The notes: generated by a model from the sequence alone, not told the origin. A DNA stretch of 64,000 nt from Pseudomonas sp. JUb42 (GCF_024807945.1 NZ_JANUFD010000004.1:310001-374000), one strand, 5' to 3'. Positions 49,099 to 57,282 are shown, counted from the first letter of the stretch. Program-made: numbers and translations.

Positions 49099-49117
49099 AC
49101 CCGCGTGCTGCGCGGGT
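49099..49117. terminator. Hairpin downstream of the lactonase gene
   Basis: ACCCGCG (49099-49105) pairs with CGCGGGT (49111-49117) around five bases, about 30 bases after the lactonase stop on the minus strand. The following T run is only three bases, so termination may be weak. Confidence 0.5.
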
Positions 49118-49145
49118 CTGCGACATTTTGCCGCCTGTTTTGCGC

Positions 49146-50309
49146 CTATTTGCCTGATAGAAATTTGAAGTCCGAGGGCGAATCGAAGTCGATTTTCTGC
49201 ACCGTGTCCCCCAGCAAACCGCTTTTCGGGTCCCGTTTTACCGTGACGATGGCGTTGCTTTTCTGGTTGGCGATCAGCACGAACTTGCCGCTGGGGTCAA
49301 AACTGAACTCCCGCGGCTCCTTGCCTTCGACCGAGCGACGCTGAATCTCCTTGAGCTTGCCGCTGGCCTTATCGATGGAGAACACCAGCAACTCATTGGC
49401 ATCGCCGCGATTGGCCACATAGAGGAACTTGCCGTCCGGTGAGGCGTGCAAGCCTCCCGCGCCGTTCTTCTGCGCATCGCCCTTGAGATCGACCTGCTGG
49501 GTCTGCTTGAAGGTGCCATCGTGGTATTCGAACACGGCGACCTGAGCGGCCATCTCCAGGGTCAGCCAGGCATGCTTGCCGTCGGCACTGAACAGCAGGT
49601 GACGCGGCCCGCTACCCGGCGGCAATTCGACAAACGCAACCTTCGCGGCTTCCAGAGGCTTTTCCTTGCTGCCGTCATAGCGATAGACAAACAAGCGGTC
49701 GGCCCCCAGGTCACTGGCCACCAAATACTTGCCATCCGGAGTCGGCACCGCCGAATGCACGTGGGACGACGCCTGGCGCTCGGCGTCAACATGGCTGGCG
49801 GGGTGGGTTTCGGTCTGCACCACGCCGGACAATTTCCCGTCCTTGCCTACCGGAATCACCGCCAGCACACCACCGGGCTCAGGGTGCACGGCATAGTTGG
49901 CGACGAAAAGAAAACGCTGATCGGGGCTGAGGCTTGAGTGGGTCGGTTCATCGCCACGGCTCTGCACCTGATTGATCGGCGTAACCTGATGGGTCTTACC
50001 GTCGATGGCGAAACTGCTGACCTTGCCGGTCGCGTCGGCCTGACCCGGCCCGTTCTCGTTCACTACATAGAGGTGGCGCTGATCTTTGGAGAGTGTCAGC
50101 CATGAAGGGTTTTCGCTGTCGATGACCTGGCGCGGCTGCGGGTCGAGCTTGCCGGTCTGGCTGTCGAACGCCAGCCGATAAATCCCTTTGCTGGTCCCTT
50201 GGGTGTAGGAACCTACCAGTACATCGGCAGTTGTCATGGTTTGAGCCTGGACGGGAAGTAGCGTGAAAGCGCTGGCCAAAGCCAGCCAGGGCAACAAGGG
50301 TGCATTCAT
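49146..50309 (-). CDS. Exported lactonase family protein (seven-bladed beta-propeller)
   Basis: A 387-residue protein of the YbhE/Pgl and 3-carboxymuconate cyclase family, which hydrolyse sugar lactones such as 6-phosphogluconolactone. Repeated propeller segments are visible: YTQGTSKGIYRLAFD, LSKDQRHLYVVNENG, SSLSPDQRFLFVANYA, PDGKYLVASDLGADR and SPDGKFLYVANRGD. The N-terminus is a Sec signal peptide ending at VQAQ, so it acts in the periplasm, where phosphorylated lactones are not expected. The start at 50309 has AAGGA nine to ten bases upstream. It is 63 bases downstream of a detached glucose-dehydrogenase membrane domain, so periplasmic gluconolactone is a plausible substrate. Confidence 0.88.
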   Translation of the reverse strand: MNAPLLPWLALASAFTLLPVQAQTMTTADVLVGSYTQGTSKGIYRLAFDSQTGKLDPQPRQVIDSENPSWLTLSKDQRHLYVVNENGPGQADATGKVSSFAIDGKTHQVTPINQVQSRGDEPTHSSLSPDQRFLFVANYAVHPEPGGVLAVIPVGKDGKLSGVVQTETHPASHVDAERQASSHVHSAVPTPDGKYLVASDLGADRLFVYRYDGSKEKPLEAAKVAFVELPPGSGPRHLLFSADGKHAWLTLEMAAQVAVFEYHDGTFKQTQQVDLKGDAQKNGAGGLHASPDGKFLYVANRGDANELLVFSIDKASGKLKEIQRRSVEGKEPREFSFDPSGKFVLIANQKSNAIVTVKRDPKSGLLGDTVQKIDFDSPSDFKFLSGK

Positions 50310-50372
50310 TGGGGCATGTCCTTTTATTGGTGTTATGCACGACGCAGTAGTTGGGACCATGGCTGACCCCTA

Positions 50373-50879
50373 TTAGTTTTCCGCCACCGCCTCCCGTACA
50401 TCCGGCTGCAAACTGGGGATCAGCCGCGAGGCCCAGGCCTTGGCGCCCTCGACCTGACGCAACGGCTCCACCGAGACCACCGCCAGCACCAGGGCAATGA
50501 TCAGCCAGGCTGTGGATAAGTCCTGCCCGGTCGGGCGCAGGCCGGTGCGCATGCGCGGCAACAACAGCAGCGCCCCGACCACAAACCAGACGGCCAGGCG
50601 CGGCAGCAGCTCCTCGCCTGTGACACCGACTTCCCACAGTGCCCACAGGGTGCTGAGCAACAGCAGCAAGGCAAACAGGCTGACGGCACAACGCCTGGCC
50701 ATGAGCAGCAACACGCCGATGCTCAGCAGGCCGATACCGGACATCATGTAGTGAAACGAAGCCCCCATGCTGGCCAGGCGGGCGCCGGCGAATGCCAGCA
50801 TCATGCCGACCAGCAGCAGAATCGAGCCGAAGACGACTGGCAACAGCCGGGTGCAACGCATGGGACGTTGAGTGTTCAC
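50373..50879 (-). CDS. Stand-alone membrane domain of PQQ glucose dehydrogenase (Gcd N-terminus)
   Basis: A 168-residue protein with about five transmembrane helices. LLLLLSTLWALWEVG and LLPRLAVWFVVGALLLLP match, from memory, the N-terminal membrane domain of quinoprotein glucose dehydrogenase (E. coli Gcd has LLLGTMIWGVWEVG and ILPFVW). The protein ends where the PQQ beta-propeller would begin, so it has no catalytic domain. It starts at GTG with GGGAG seven bases upstream. The next gene is an exported lactonase. It may bind ubiquinone, anchor another dehydrogenase, or be a remnant after loss of the propeller. A perfect ANR box lies upstream. Confidence 0.8.
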   Translation of the reverse strand: MNTQRPMRCTRLLPVVFGSILLLVGMMLAFAGARLASMGASFHYMMSGIGLLSIGVLLLMARRCAVSLFALLLLLSTLWALWEVGVTGEELLPRLAVWFVVGALLLLPRMRTGLRPTGQDLSTAWLIIALVLAVVSVEPLRQVEGAKAWASRLIPSLQPDVREAVAEN

Positions 50880-51075
50880 GATGGATCTCCCTATCTATAT
50901 CGAGCCGCCCGAATCCGTCGGGCGGTGACTGGCCGGGCCAGTCGTTGCAGTGTCGTTATGCAGCCAGGGCCGCACAAGAGAAAGGCAAGCACATCCGTGT
51001 GTAATGGCAGGCCAGGCCTGCTCATCGTGCCCATGCCGATCCCGTCGTCATAAAAACGCGGGACGCATGGAAATC

Positions 51076-51117
51076 AGATTACTACAGCCAACCGGGCAAA
51101 AAATTGATCTGGATCAA
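51076..51117 (-). promoter_or_regulatory. ANR/FNR-dependent promoter toward the Gcd-domain/lactonase pair
   Basis: TTGATCTGGATCAA (51104-51117) is a perfect ANR/FNR palindrome. On the minus strand TAATCT (51081-51076) is a -10 box placed so that the start would be near 51069, with the palindrome centred at about -41.5. The first gene downstream is the Gcd-like membrane protein, 190 bases further. The box overlaps the last codon of the upstream minus-strand gene, so it also sits in its 3' end. Direction is inferred from spacing. Confidence 0.75.
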
Positions 51118-51413
51118 CCCTGCTCGTCTTCATCCTCGGCATCGCTGGGGGCGAAAGCGTCGGCGATGCAGAGGATGCGGTGATCGGCATTACTGTCATT
51201 GATAACCCAGCTTTGCAGATCGCCATCGAAGGTCGCGGCCTGGACCTGGGCCTGGCTGAAACGCCAGACTTTGCGCTCGCGGCCGTCCATGCTCTCGATA
51301 CGCAATTCATCGCCAAGGACGAAATCGAAGGCGTGCAGCCCGTCGATTTCCAGCATCTGGGCTGCTTCCAGGGCGGCCAGCAAGGTTGCGGGGGTGTCAG
51401 TCATATCAGTCAT
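51114..51413 (-). CDS. Small acidic conserved Pseudomonas protein (DUF5629-like)
   Basis: A 99-residue soluble protein. Features are LLAALEAAQMLEIDGLHAFDF, IESMDGRERKVWRFS and a strongly acidic C-terminus (DAEDEDEQG). It resembles short Pseudomonas proteins annotated as DUF5629, from memory only. The start MTDMTDTP at 51413 is preferred to the longer frame from 51455. It lies 46 bases downstream of the GguC gene on the same strand. Its function is unknown. Confidence 0.7.
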   Translation of the reverse strand: MTDMTDTPATLLAALEAAQMLEIDGLHAFDFVLGDELRIESMDGRERKVWRFSQAQVQAATFDGDLQSWVINDSNADHRILCIADAFAPSDAEDEDEQG

Positions 51414-51459
51414 TCGCTTGGGTAAAAACGCGGATGATAGGTCAAAACACCCCATCGAG

Positions 51460-52455
51460 TCAGAGTTTGCCGATGCCTCCCGGCTGAAAGGCCGCTTCGC
51501 TCGGAGCGATCCCGTTGGTCAGCGGCTGACCGAATTCCCCTTGGCTGATCTCGAAGCGGTCCCCTACCTGAGTGCGGATACCATCGGCGAAGGACAGGGT
51601 CGCAGTGCCGAAGAAATGCACATGCACATCTCCGGGACGCAGGAACTGACTGTATTTGAAATGGTGGTATTCGAGGTTTTCCAGGCTATGGCACATATTG
51701 GCCTCGCCGCTGAGGAACTCCTTCTCCCACAATACCTGGCCATCACGGACGATGCGGCTGGTACCCGCCAGGTTCTGCGGCAGCTCGCCGACCCGCAGTT
51801 CCGGGCCGAAAGAGCAGGCGCGCAGTTTCGAGTGGGCCAGGTACAGGTAATTCTTGCGTTCCATGACGTGATCGGAAAACTCGTTGCCCAGGGCAAAGCC
51901 CAGACGATACGGTTTGCCGTCGTTGCCGATGACATACAGGCCGCTCAACTCCGGCTCTTCACCGGCATCTTCGGCAAAGGGCGGCACCGGGAACGCCGCG
52001 CCGGGGCGCACGATAATGCTGCCGTCACCTTTATAGAACCACTCCGGCTGCGCGCCGACCTTGCCCGCCGCCGGTTTGCCACCTTCGATGCCCCACTTGA
52101 AGATTTTCATGGTGTCGGTCATGCCCGCTTCGACCTCGCCATCATGCTGGTGCATCTTGTCCCGCGCCGAGGCGCTGCCAAGATGGGTCAGGCCGGTGCC
52201 GCTGACCAGCACATGGGCCGGATCCGGATGATCCAGCGGCGGCAGGATGCGCAACTGCTCAAGCAGTTGCGCGTAATCGTGATGCTCACCCAACCCGAGG
52301 CCATCGACCTGCCGAGCCAGGCTGACACCGGCATCGATGGCCGCCAGGGCCAGCTCGCGCACGCTGTTCGCGCCGAGTACTTCATGGACCCGGTCACCGT
52401 CTACCAGACCAACGCGACGCTGGCCATTGCTCAATTCGAACTGTACTAAGCGCAT
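51460..52455 (-). CDS. GguC/AraD1-type fumarylacetoacetate hydrolase fold protein
   Basis: A 331-residue FAH-superfamily enzyme. The family segments are SGTGLTHLGSASARDKMHQ, GNEFSDHVMERKNYLYLAHSKL and the C-terminal QFLRPGDVHVHFFGT. GguC/AraD1 proteins are found in sugar-acid (arabonate, galactonate) clusters and are thought to dehydrate 2-keto-3-deoxy acids such as L-2-keto-3-deoxyarabonate. Two starts exist; the ATG at 52455 is chosen because AAGGAG is seven bases before it and only one or two before the ATG at 52461. The dehydratase, MFS carrier and GntR regulator nearby fit this role. Confidence 0.85.
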   Translation of the reverse strand: MRLVQFELSNGQRRVGLVDGDRVHEVLGANSVRELALAAIDAGVSLARQVDGLGLGEHHDYAQLLEQLRILPPLDHPDPAHVLVSGTGLTHLGSASARDKMHQHDGEVEAGMTDTMKIFKWGIEGGKPAAGKVGAQPEWFYKGDGSIIVRPGAAFPVPPFAEDAGEEPELSGLYVIGNDGKPYRLGFALGNEFSDHVMERKNYLYLAHSKLRACSFGPELRVGELPQNLAGTSRIVRDGQVLWEKEFLSGEANMCHSLENLEYHHFKYSQFLRPGDVHVHFFGTATLSFADGIRTQVGDRFEISQGEFGQPLTNGIAPSEAAFQPGGIGKL

Positions 52456-52519
52456 GTTCATGCTCCTTTATCACGCCGTAAACACTGGACCGGTAGGAGC
52501 GAATTTATAGGGGCTAAAC

Positions 52520-52624
52520 TGTGGGAGCGAATTCATTCGCGAAAGCGCTGCTCCAACCGCTGAAGATGCGTCGGACGTACCGGCCTCTTCGCGAATGAAT
52601 TCGCTCCCACAATTCGCTCCCACG
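52520..52624. repeat. REP inverted pair with extra partial copies
   Basis: The arms at 52520-52545 and 52587-52612 (GAATTCATTC type, GTGGGAGCGAATTCATTCGC) face each other. A further partial arm, TTCGCTCCCAC, follows at about 52613-52624, and GTAGGAGCGAATTTAT lies just before at about 52494-52509, so the site has been extended by REP duplications. Confidence 0.8.
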
Positions 52625-52675
52625 GCCGCTCTCACAAAATCTCGTACCTCATTCAGTTATCTGCTGTTTCAAGAA

Positions 52676-53995
52676 TCAAACCCGCTGACTGCGCGCACTC
52701 GCCGCAAACTGCTCGCTGGGCAACACATGCTTGCGCTCCAGCACCCGATAAACGATGCCGGTCAGAATCAGGCCAAACACCATCACTCCGGACAGGAAGT
52801 ACAGCCCCGTCGCCAGATTGCCGGTGTATTCCTTCAGCGCGCCGATAACGAACGGGCCGATATAGCCGCCCAGATTGCCCACCGAGTTGATCAGGGCAAT
52901 ACCGGCTGCGGCACTGGCCCCGGCGAAGAAACGCCCCGGTAACGTCCAGAACACCGCCGTGCAGGAAAACAGCGAGAACGCCACCAGACACAGTGCCGCC
53001 AGTTGCGCCATGGGCAAGCTGAGCCAGGCAGCGCCAAACAGGCCAATGGCGCCGATCACGTAGAGCACCGCCAGGTGTCCGTAACGGTCGTTCAAGCGGT
53101 CGGAACTGCGCGGCACGATCAGCAGGCCGACGATGCCGAAGATGTAAGGCACTGCCGAAACGAAGCCGGTCACCAGATCGCTGCCGCCAAACTGCTTGAT
53201 CAGCGTCGGCAGCCACAGGCCCAGGCCATAGATGCTCAGGGTCACTGGCAGGTAGAACAGCGCCAGCAACAGCACGCGCTTGTCCTTGAGGGCATGCAGC
53301 GGGTTGCCGTGGCGGGTCTGACCGTACTCCTCCAGATCCTTTTTCAGCTCACCGGCCAGCCAATCCTTTTCGCCCTGGTCCATCCACTTCACTTGTTGCG
53401 GACCGTCCGGCAGCCAGCGCAGCACCGGCCAGGTCAGCAGGATCGCCGGCGTACCGATGACGATGAACAACCACTGCCAACCGTGCAAACCGGCCAAGCC
53501 GTCCATGCCCAACAGGCCACCGGAGACCGGCCCGGTGATCATCATGGCGATGGGTTGGGAAAGAATGAACAGGCCGAGGATCTTGCCGCGATGGCGTACC
53601 GGGAACCACTGGGTGATGTAGTACAGCACGCCAGGAAAGAAGCCCGCCTCTGCCGCGCCCAACAGAAAGCGCATGACATAAAAGCTCGACGGCCCCTGAA
53701 CGAAAGCCATGCCGATAGTGATGGCGCCCCAGGTGATCATGATTCGCGCAAACCAGCGCCGCGCGCCGAAACGTTCAAGCATCAGGTTGCTGGGGATTTC
53801 CAACAGGAAATAGCCGATGAAAAACAGCCCGGCGCCCAACCCGTAGGCGGCATCGCCGATACCGATGTCCGCGCCCATATGCAGCTTGGCGAAGCCCACG
53901 GCAGAGCGGTCCACATAAGCGATCAGGTAGAGCAGGATCAGGAAGGGAATCAATTTCAGGGTGATGCGGCGTATAAGCCCGAGTTCCTGGCTCAT
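52676..53995 (-). CDS. MFS sugar-acid transporter (anion:cation symporter family)
   Basis: A 439-residue inner-membrane carrier with 12 membrane segments. The N-terminal half has LYLIAYVDRSAVGFAK, LEIPSNLMLERFGARRW and GFFPGVLYYITQWFP, typical of the ACS family that imports galactonate, glucarate, tartrate or phthalate with protons. It is divergent from the IlvD/Edd dehydratase gene and shares its promoter region. The start at 53995 gives MSQELGLIRRITLKLIPF, with the longer frame from 54010 rejected. The substrate is probably a pentonate or hexonate. Confidence 0.9.
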   Translation of the reverse strand: MSQELGLIRRITLKLIPFLILLYLIAYVDRSAVGFAKLHMGADIGIGDAAYGLGAGLFFIGYFLLEIPSNLMLERFGARRWFARIMITWGAITIGMAFVQGPSSFYVMRFLLGAAEAGFFPGVLYYITQWFPVRHRGKILGLFILSQPIAMMITGPVSGGLLGMDGLAGLHGWQWLFIVIGTPAILLTWPVLRWLPDGPQQVKWMDQGEKDWLAGELKKDLEEYGQTRHGNPLHALKDKRVLLLALFYLPVTLSIYGLGLWLPTLIKQFGGSDLVTGFVSAVPYIFGIVGLLIVPRSSDRLNDRYGHLAVLYVIGAIGLFGAAWLSLPMAQLAALCLVAFSLFSCTAVFWTLPGRFFAGASAAAGIALINSVGNLGGYIGPFVIGALKEYTGNLATGLYFLSGVMVFGLILTGIVYRVLERKHVLPSEQFAASARSQRV

Positions 53996-54085
53996 GTGTG
54001 CGGTCTCCAATTTGTTTTTGTTATGGAATCCCGGGGGATGCGCGCTGCCTTCAGACAGAGTCGTCCCTCATGTGCCACGGACTAT

Positions 54086-54098
54086 ATAGTATTACTAT
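54086..54098. promoter_or_regulatory. FadR-type GntR operator in divergent promoter region
   Basis: ATAGTA-T-TACTAT is a perfect 13-base palindrome containing TAGTATTACTA, which fits the FadR-subfamily pattern TNGTNNNACNA. It lies between the MFS and dehydratase genes in the most AT-rich part of the gap, overlapping likely -10 sequences. A FadR-type GntR regulator is encoded at 56114-56836. Confidence 0.65.
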
Positions 54099-54187
54099 TT
54101 AGACAACAACTCTTCACACGGCAGAGTTTTCGGCCTATTTTAGCGAACAGCTCCAAAATTAAGTCTTACAATAAGAGAACCCCGATC

Positions 54188-55924
54188 ATGTCTGATTCCG
54201 CTAAAAAACCCCTGCGTTCTGCCCAATGGTTTGGTACCGCCGACAAGAACGGCTTCATGTACCGCAGCTGGATGAAGAACCAGGGCATCGCCGACCATCA
54301 GTTCGGCAAGCCCATCATCGGCATCTGCAACACCTGGTCAGAGCTGACCCCGTGCAACGCCCACTTCCGTACCATCGCCGAACACGTCAAGCGCGGCATC
54401 ATCGAAGCCGGTGGCTGGCCAGTGGAATTCCCGGTGTTCTCCAATGGCGAATCGAACCTGCGCCCCACGGCGATGTTCACCCGCAACCTGACCAGCATGG
54501 ATGTCGAGGAAGCCATTCGCGGCAACCCCATCGATGGCGTGGTGCTGCTCACCGGCTGTGACAAAACCACCCCGGCCCTGTTGATGGGCGCCGCCAGTTG
54601 CGACGTGCCGGCCATCGTCGTCACCGGCGGGCCAATGCTCAACGGCAAACACCATGGCAAGGACATCGGTGCCGGGACCATCGTCTGGCAGATGCACGAG
54701 TCTTATAAAGCCGGGCAGATCAGCCTCGACGAATTCCTCTCCGCCGAAGCCGGCATGTCGCGCTCGGCGGGCACCTGCAACACCATGGGCACGGCCTCGA
54801 CCATGGCCTGCATGGCCGAAGCCCTGGGTACTTCCCTGCCCCACAACGCGGCGATTCCGGCCGTGGACTCGCGCCGCTACGTGCTGGCCCACATGTCCGG
54901 CATGCGCGCCGTGGACATGGTCCGCGAAGACCTCAAGCTGTCGAAGATCCTCACCAAGGAAGCCTTCGAAAACGCCATCCGCGTCAACGCCGCCATCGGC
55001 GGTTCGACCAACGCGGTGATCCACCTCAAGGCCATTGCCGGGCGCATCGGCGTCGATCTGGAATTGGACGACTGGACCCGCATCGGCCGGGGCATGCCGA
55101 CCATCGTCGACCTGCAACCGTCGGGGCGCTTCCTGATGGAAGAGTTCTACTATGCCGGTGGTCTGCCTGCGGTGTTGCGTCGTCTCGACGAGGCCAACCT
55201 GCTGCCCAATCCCCATGCACTGACCGTCAACGGCAAAAGCCTGCGCGAAAACAATCAGAACGCGCCGATCTACGGCGATGACGAAGTTATCCGCGCCCTC
55301 GACAACCCGATCCGCGCCGACGGCGGCATCTGCGTACTGCGCGGCAACCTGGCGCCACTGGGCGCGGTGCTCAAACCCTCCGCAGCAACCCCTGCGCTGA
55401 TGCAGCACCGTGGCCGCGCCGTGGTGTTCGAGAACTTCGATATGTACAAGGCGCGCATCAACGATCCGGATCTGGACGTCGATGCCAACTCGATCCTGGT
55501 CATGAAGAACTGCGGGCCCAAGGGTTATCCGGGCATGGCCGAAGTCGGCAACATGGGCCTGCCCGCCAAGCTGCTGGCCCAGGGCGTCACCGATATGGTG
55601 CGGATCTCTGATGCGCGCATGAGCGGCACCGCCTACGGCACCGTGGTCCTGCACGTCGCCCCGGAAGCCGCAGCCGGCGGACCGCTGGCGGTGGTGCAGG
55701 AGGGTGACTGGATCGAACTCGACTGCGCCGGTGGCCGCCTGCATCTGGAAATCTCCGACGCTGAACTGGAGGCCCGCCTGGCCGACTGGCAGGCGCCGCC
55801 GAAATTGCTCAGCGGCGGCTATCGCCAGCTCTATATCGACCATGTGATGCAGGCGGATCAGGGCTGCGATTTTGACTTCCTGGTGGGCAGCCGCGGGTCG
55901 GAGGTGCCGAGGCATTCTCACTGA
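54188..55924 (+). CDS. IlvD/Edd-family sugar-acid dehydratase (arabonate dehydratase-like)
   Basis: A 578-residue iron-sulfur dehydratase that removes water from a sugar acid to give a 2-keto-3-deoxy acid. The cluster and metal ligands fit GICNTWSELTPCNAH, VLLTGCDKTTPALLMG and AGTCNTMGTASTMACMAEA; the C-terminal part has MKNCGPKGYPGMAEVG and RISDARMSGTAYGTV. It is of the L-arabonate/D-xylonate/D-galactonate type, not the branched-chain-amino-acid IlvD type, judged by length and neighbours. The ORF is open far upstream (to 53003) but the start MSDSAKKPLRSAQWFG at 54188 is the family N-terminus. REP elements follow downstream. Confidence 0.88.
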   Translation: MSDSAKKPLRSAQWFGTADKNGFMYRSWMKNQGIADHQFGKPIIGICNTWSELTPCNAHFRTIAEHVKRGIIEAGGWPVEFPVFSNGESNLRPTAMFTRNLTSMDVEEAIRGNPIDGVVLLTGCDKTTPALLMGAASCDVPAIVVTGGPMLNGKHHGKDIGAGTIVWQMHESYKAGQISLDEFLSAEAGMSRSAGTCNTMGTASTMACMAEALGTSLPHNAAIPAVDSRRYVLAHMSGMRAVDMVREDLKLSKILTKEAFENAIRVNAAIGGSTNAVIHLKAIAGRIGVDLELDDWTRIGRGMPTIVDLQPSGRFLMEEFYYAGGLPAVLRRLDEANLLPNPHALTVNGKSLRENNQNAPIYGDDEVIRALDNPIRADGGICVLRGNLAPLGAVLKPSAATPALMQHRGRAVVFENFDMYKARINDPDLDVDANSILVMKNCGPKGYPGMAEVGNMGLPAKLLAQGVTDMVRISDARMSGTAYGTVVLHVAPEAAAGGPLAVVQEGDWIELDCAGGRLHLEISDAELEARLADWQAPPKLLSGGYRQLYIDHVMQADQGCDFDFLVGSRGSEVPRHSH

Positions 55925-55953
55925 TATCAGTATCGACGAGATGTAAACACGAT

Positions 55954-56049
55954 CTGTGGGAGCGAGGCTTGCCCGCGAAGGCGATTTGTCCGGCTCAGAA
56001 TATCGAAAGCCTTTAATAGCCTCTTCGCGGGCAAGCCGCGCTCCCACAG
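55954..56049. repeat. REP inverted pair, GAGGCTTGCCCGC type
   Basis: The left arm (55954-55980) contains GTGGGAGCGAGGCTTGCCCG and the right arm (56023-56049) its near reverse complement. This is a different subtype from the GAATTCATTC and GGATTCATCC pairs elsewhere in the window. Confidence 0.85.
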
Positions 56050-56113
56050 GTATGGCAAAGTCACGCCAGTGCTATCATGCGCGGCATTCCCGCTCAGGAT
56101 TGACCGCGTCCAC

Positions 56114-56836
56114 ATGGATTACCGAAAACCCTCCGACCGTAAAAGTATGCATGCCCGCATCGTCCAGGAAATCGGCATGCAGATCGTCTCTGGCCGCTTC
56201 AAGCCTGATGAGAAACTGCCCGCCGAGGCCCTGCTCTGCGAGGAGTACGCGGTCAGTCGCCCGGTTCTGCGCGAAGCCACGCGGGTGCTGGTCGCCAAGG
56301 GGCTGGTCTATTCGCGGCCACGGGTCGGTACGGTGGTCAAGGCGCGGCGTGAGTGGCACCTGCTCGATCCGGACGTGCTGCACTGGGTCATGCAAAGCAC
56401 GCCACAGAATGAATTCTTCAACCTGCTGACCAGCGTGCGTGCGGTGATCGAACCTGCCGTAGCCGCCCTGGCTGCGCAACACGCCACCGAGGAAGAAATC
56501 GCCGGCATCGGCGAGGCCTACCAACGCATGGAAACCGCAGCGAACCCGGAGGCCTTGCTGCAACCCGACCTGGACTTCCACAGCCGCATCGCCGACGCCA
56601 CCCACAACGACCTGCTTGCGCATCTGTGCAACATGCTCTCCCTGGCCCTGCGCGAAGCCCTCAAGCATTCCAACCAGCGGCCCAACCTGCACGAACTGGC
56701 CCTGCCGCGACACAAGGCAATCCTCACCGCCATCGAGAACCGCGATGCCCTCGGCGCCCGCCATGCAACACTGGTACAGCTGGACGATGCGCGTAACGCC
56801 CTGAGTGTGGTGTTGGGGCAGGATTTGTCACTGTAG
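56114..56836 (+). CDS. FadR-family GntR transcriptional regulator
   Basis: A 240-residue regulator. The N-terminal winged helix (about residues 10-75) contains KSMHARIVQEIGMQIVSGRF and EEYAVSRPVLREATRVLVAKG; the C-terminal FCD ligand domain contains metal-site-like residues around DLDFHSRIADATHND and LHELALPRHKAIL. DgoR-type relatives repress galactonate or gluconate genes and release DNA when the acid is bound. It lies just downstream of the dehydratase and likely controls it and the MFS gene through the 54086-54098 palindrome. The start at 56114 is chosen over 56069. Confidence 0.88.
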   Translation: MDYRKPSDRKSMHARIVQEIGMQIVSGRFKPDEKLPAEALLCEEYAVSRPVLREATRVLVAKGLVYSRPRVGTVVKARREWHLLDPDVLHWVMQSTPQNEFFNLLTSVRAVIEPAVAALAAQHATEEEIAGIGEAYQRMETAANPEALLQPDLDFHSRIADATHNDLLAHLCNMLSLALREALKHSNQRPNLHELALPRHKAILTAIENRDALGARHATLVQLDDARNALSVVLGQDLSL

Positions 56837-56859
56837 ACCGGCCCTGCACAAATCCGTAG

Positions 56860-56908
56860 GACCGGCTTTAGCCGGGAGACTGCCCTCGCGGCTAAAGCCG
56901 CTCCCACA
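56860..56908. repeat. REP element, GGCTTTAGCC type
   Basis: GTAGGACCGGCTTTAGCCGG and the reverse complement-like CGGCTAAAGCCGCTCCCACA face each other across 12 bases. This is another Pseudomonas REP subtype, directly after the GntR gene. Confidence 0.8.
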
Positions 56909-57045
56909 AAAAACGCATAAGCCTTATGAAAAATCCGTCCTACATTTTCCGAAAGTTGTTCTTAGCTAGGTTGTTACAGGGCTGAAACGAATATCAGCCT
57001 GGTAATGCCGTTTTTTTGACAACCGGTTTACAAGGAGAGGTAGAC
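56909..57045. other. Intergenic region between REP and small ORF
   Basis: This 137-base AT-richer stretch carries only a strong Shine-Dalgarno (AAGGAGAGG, 57032-57040) aimed at the ATG at 57046. No promoter could be assigned with confidence. Confidence 0.4.
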
Positions 57046-57282
57046 ATGCGCGATTTGACTCCGCTTTACAGCGCCGTCGTTCAGGCGTTGTCGCAGGTTT
57101 TGGCGAGTGATGATGAAGCTACGCAGCCCCCGTTGGAGCGAGGCTTGCCCGCGAACAGGCCGGATCAGGCAAAAAACAAATCGCCTGAACTGACGCGTTC
57201 GCGGGCAAGCCTCGCTCCAACAAGTTATATGCCTGCTATTTCTTTTTATCCCTGGCAAACGCCGCTTCCAGCGCTTCGTTGA
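57046..57282 (+). pseudogene. Short ORF with strong ribosome site that runs into a REP element
   Basis: Translation from ATG at 57046 has an excellent Shine-Dalgarno (AAGGAGAGG, five bases away). The first 28 or so residues (MRDLTPLYSAVVQALSQVLA followed by SDDEATQ) look like a protein N-terminus. From residue 29 on, the frame reads through the REP pair at 57130-57222 and ends in the 3' end of the polyphosphate gene on the other strand. This is best read as a remnant of a gene whose body was lost and replaced by REP DNA; alternatively a very short leader peptide. No family is recognisable. Confidence 0.4.
57130..57222. repeat. REP inverted pair, GAGGCTTGCCCGC type
   Basis: The left arm has GTTGGAGCGAGGCTTGCCCG and the right arm its reverse complement, ending GCCTCGCTCCAAC. 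The pair is in the convergent gap before the polyphosphate gene and lies inside the small ORF at 57046-57282. Confidence 0.85.

Noticed and set aside
50891..51025. 44-codon frame (ATG at 51025, minus strand) between the ANR box and the Gcd-domain gene
   Set aside because: It is downstream of the ANR promoter and so could be a leader peptide, but there is no Shine-Dalgarno and the composition is Arg/Pro-rich and protein-like only by chance.
53003..54187. Long in-frame extension upstream of the dehydratase
   Set aside because: It is antisense to the MFS gene and the conserved N-terminus of the dehydratase begins at 54188.
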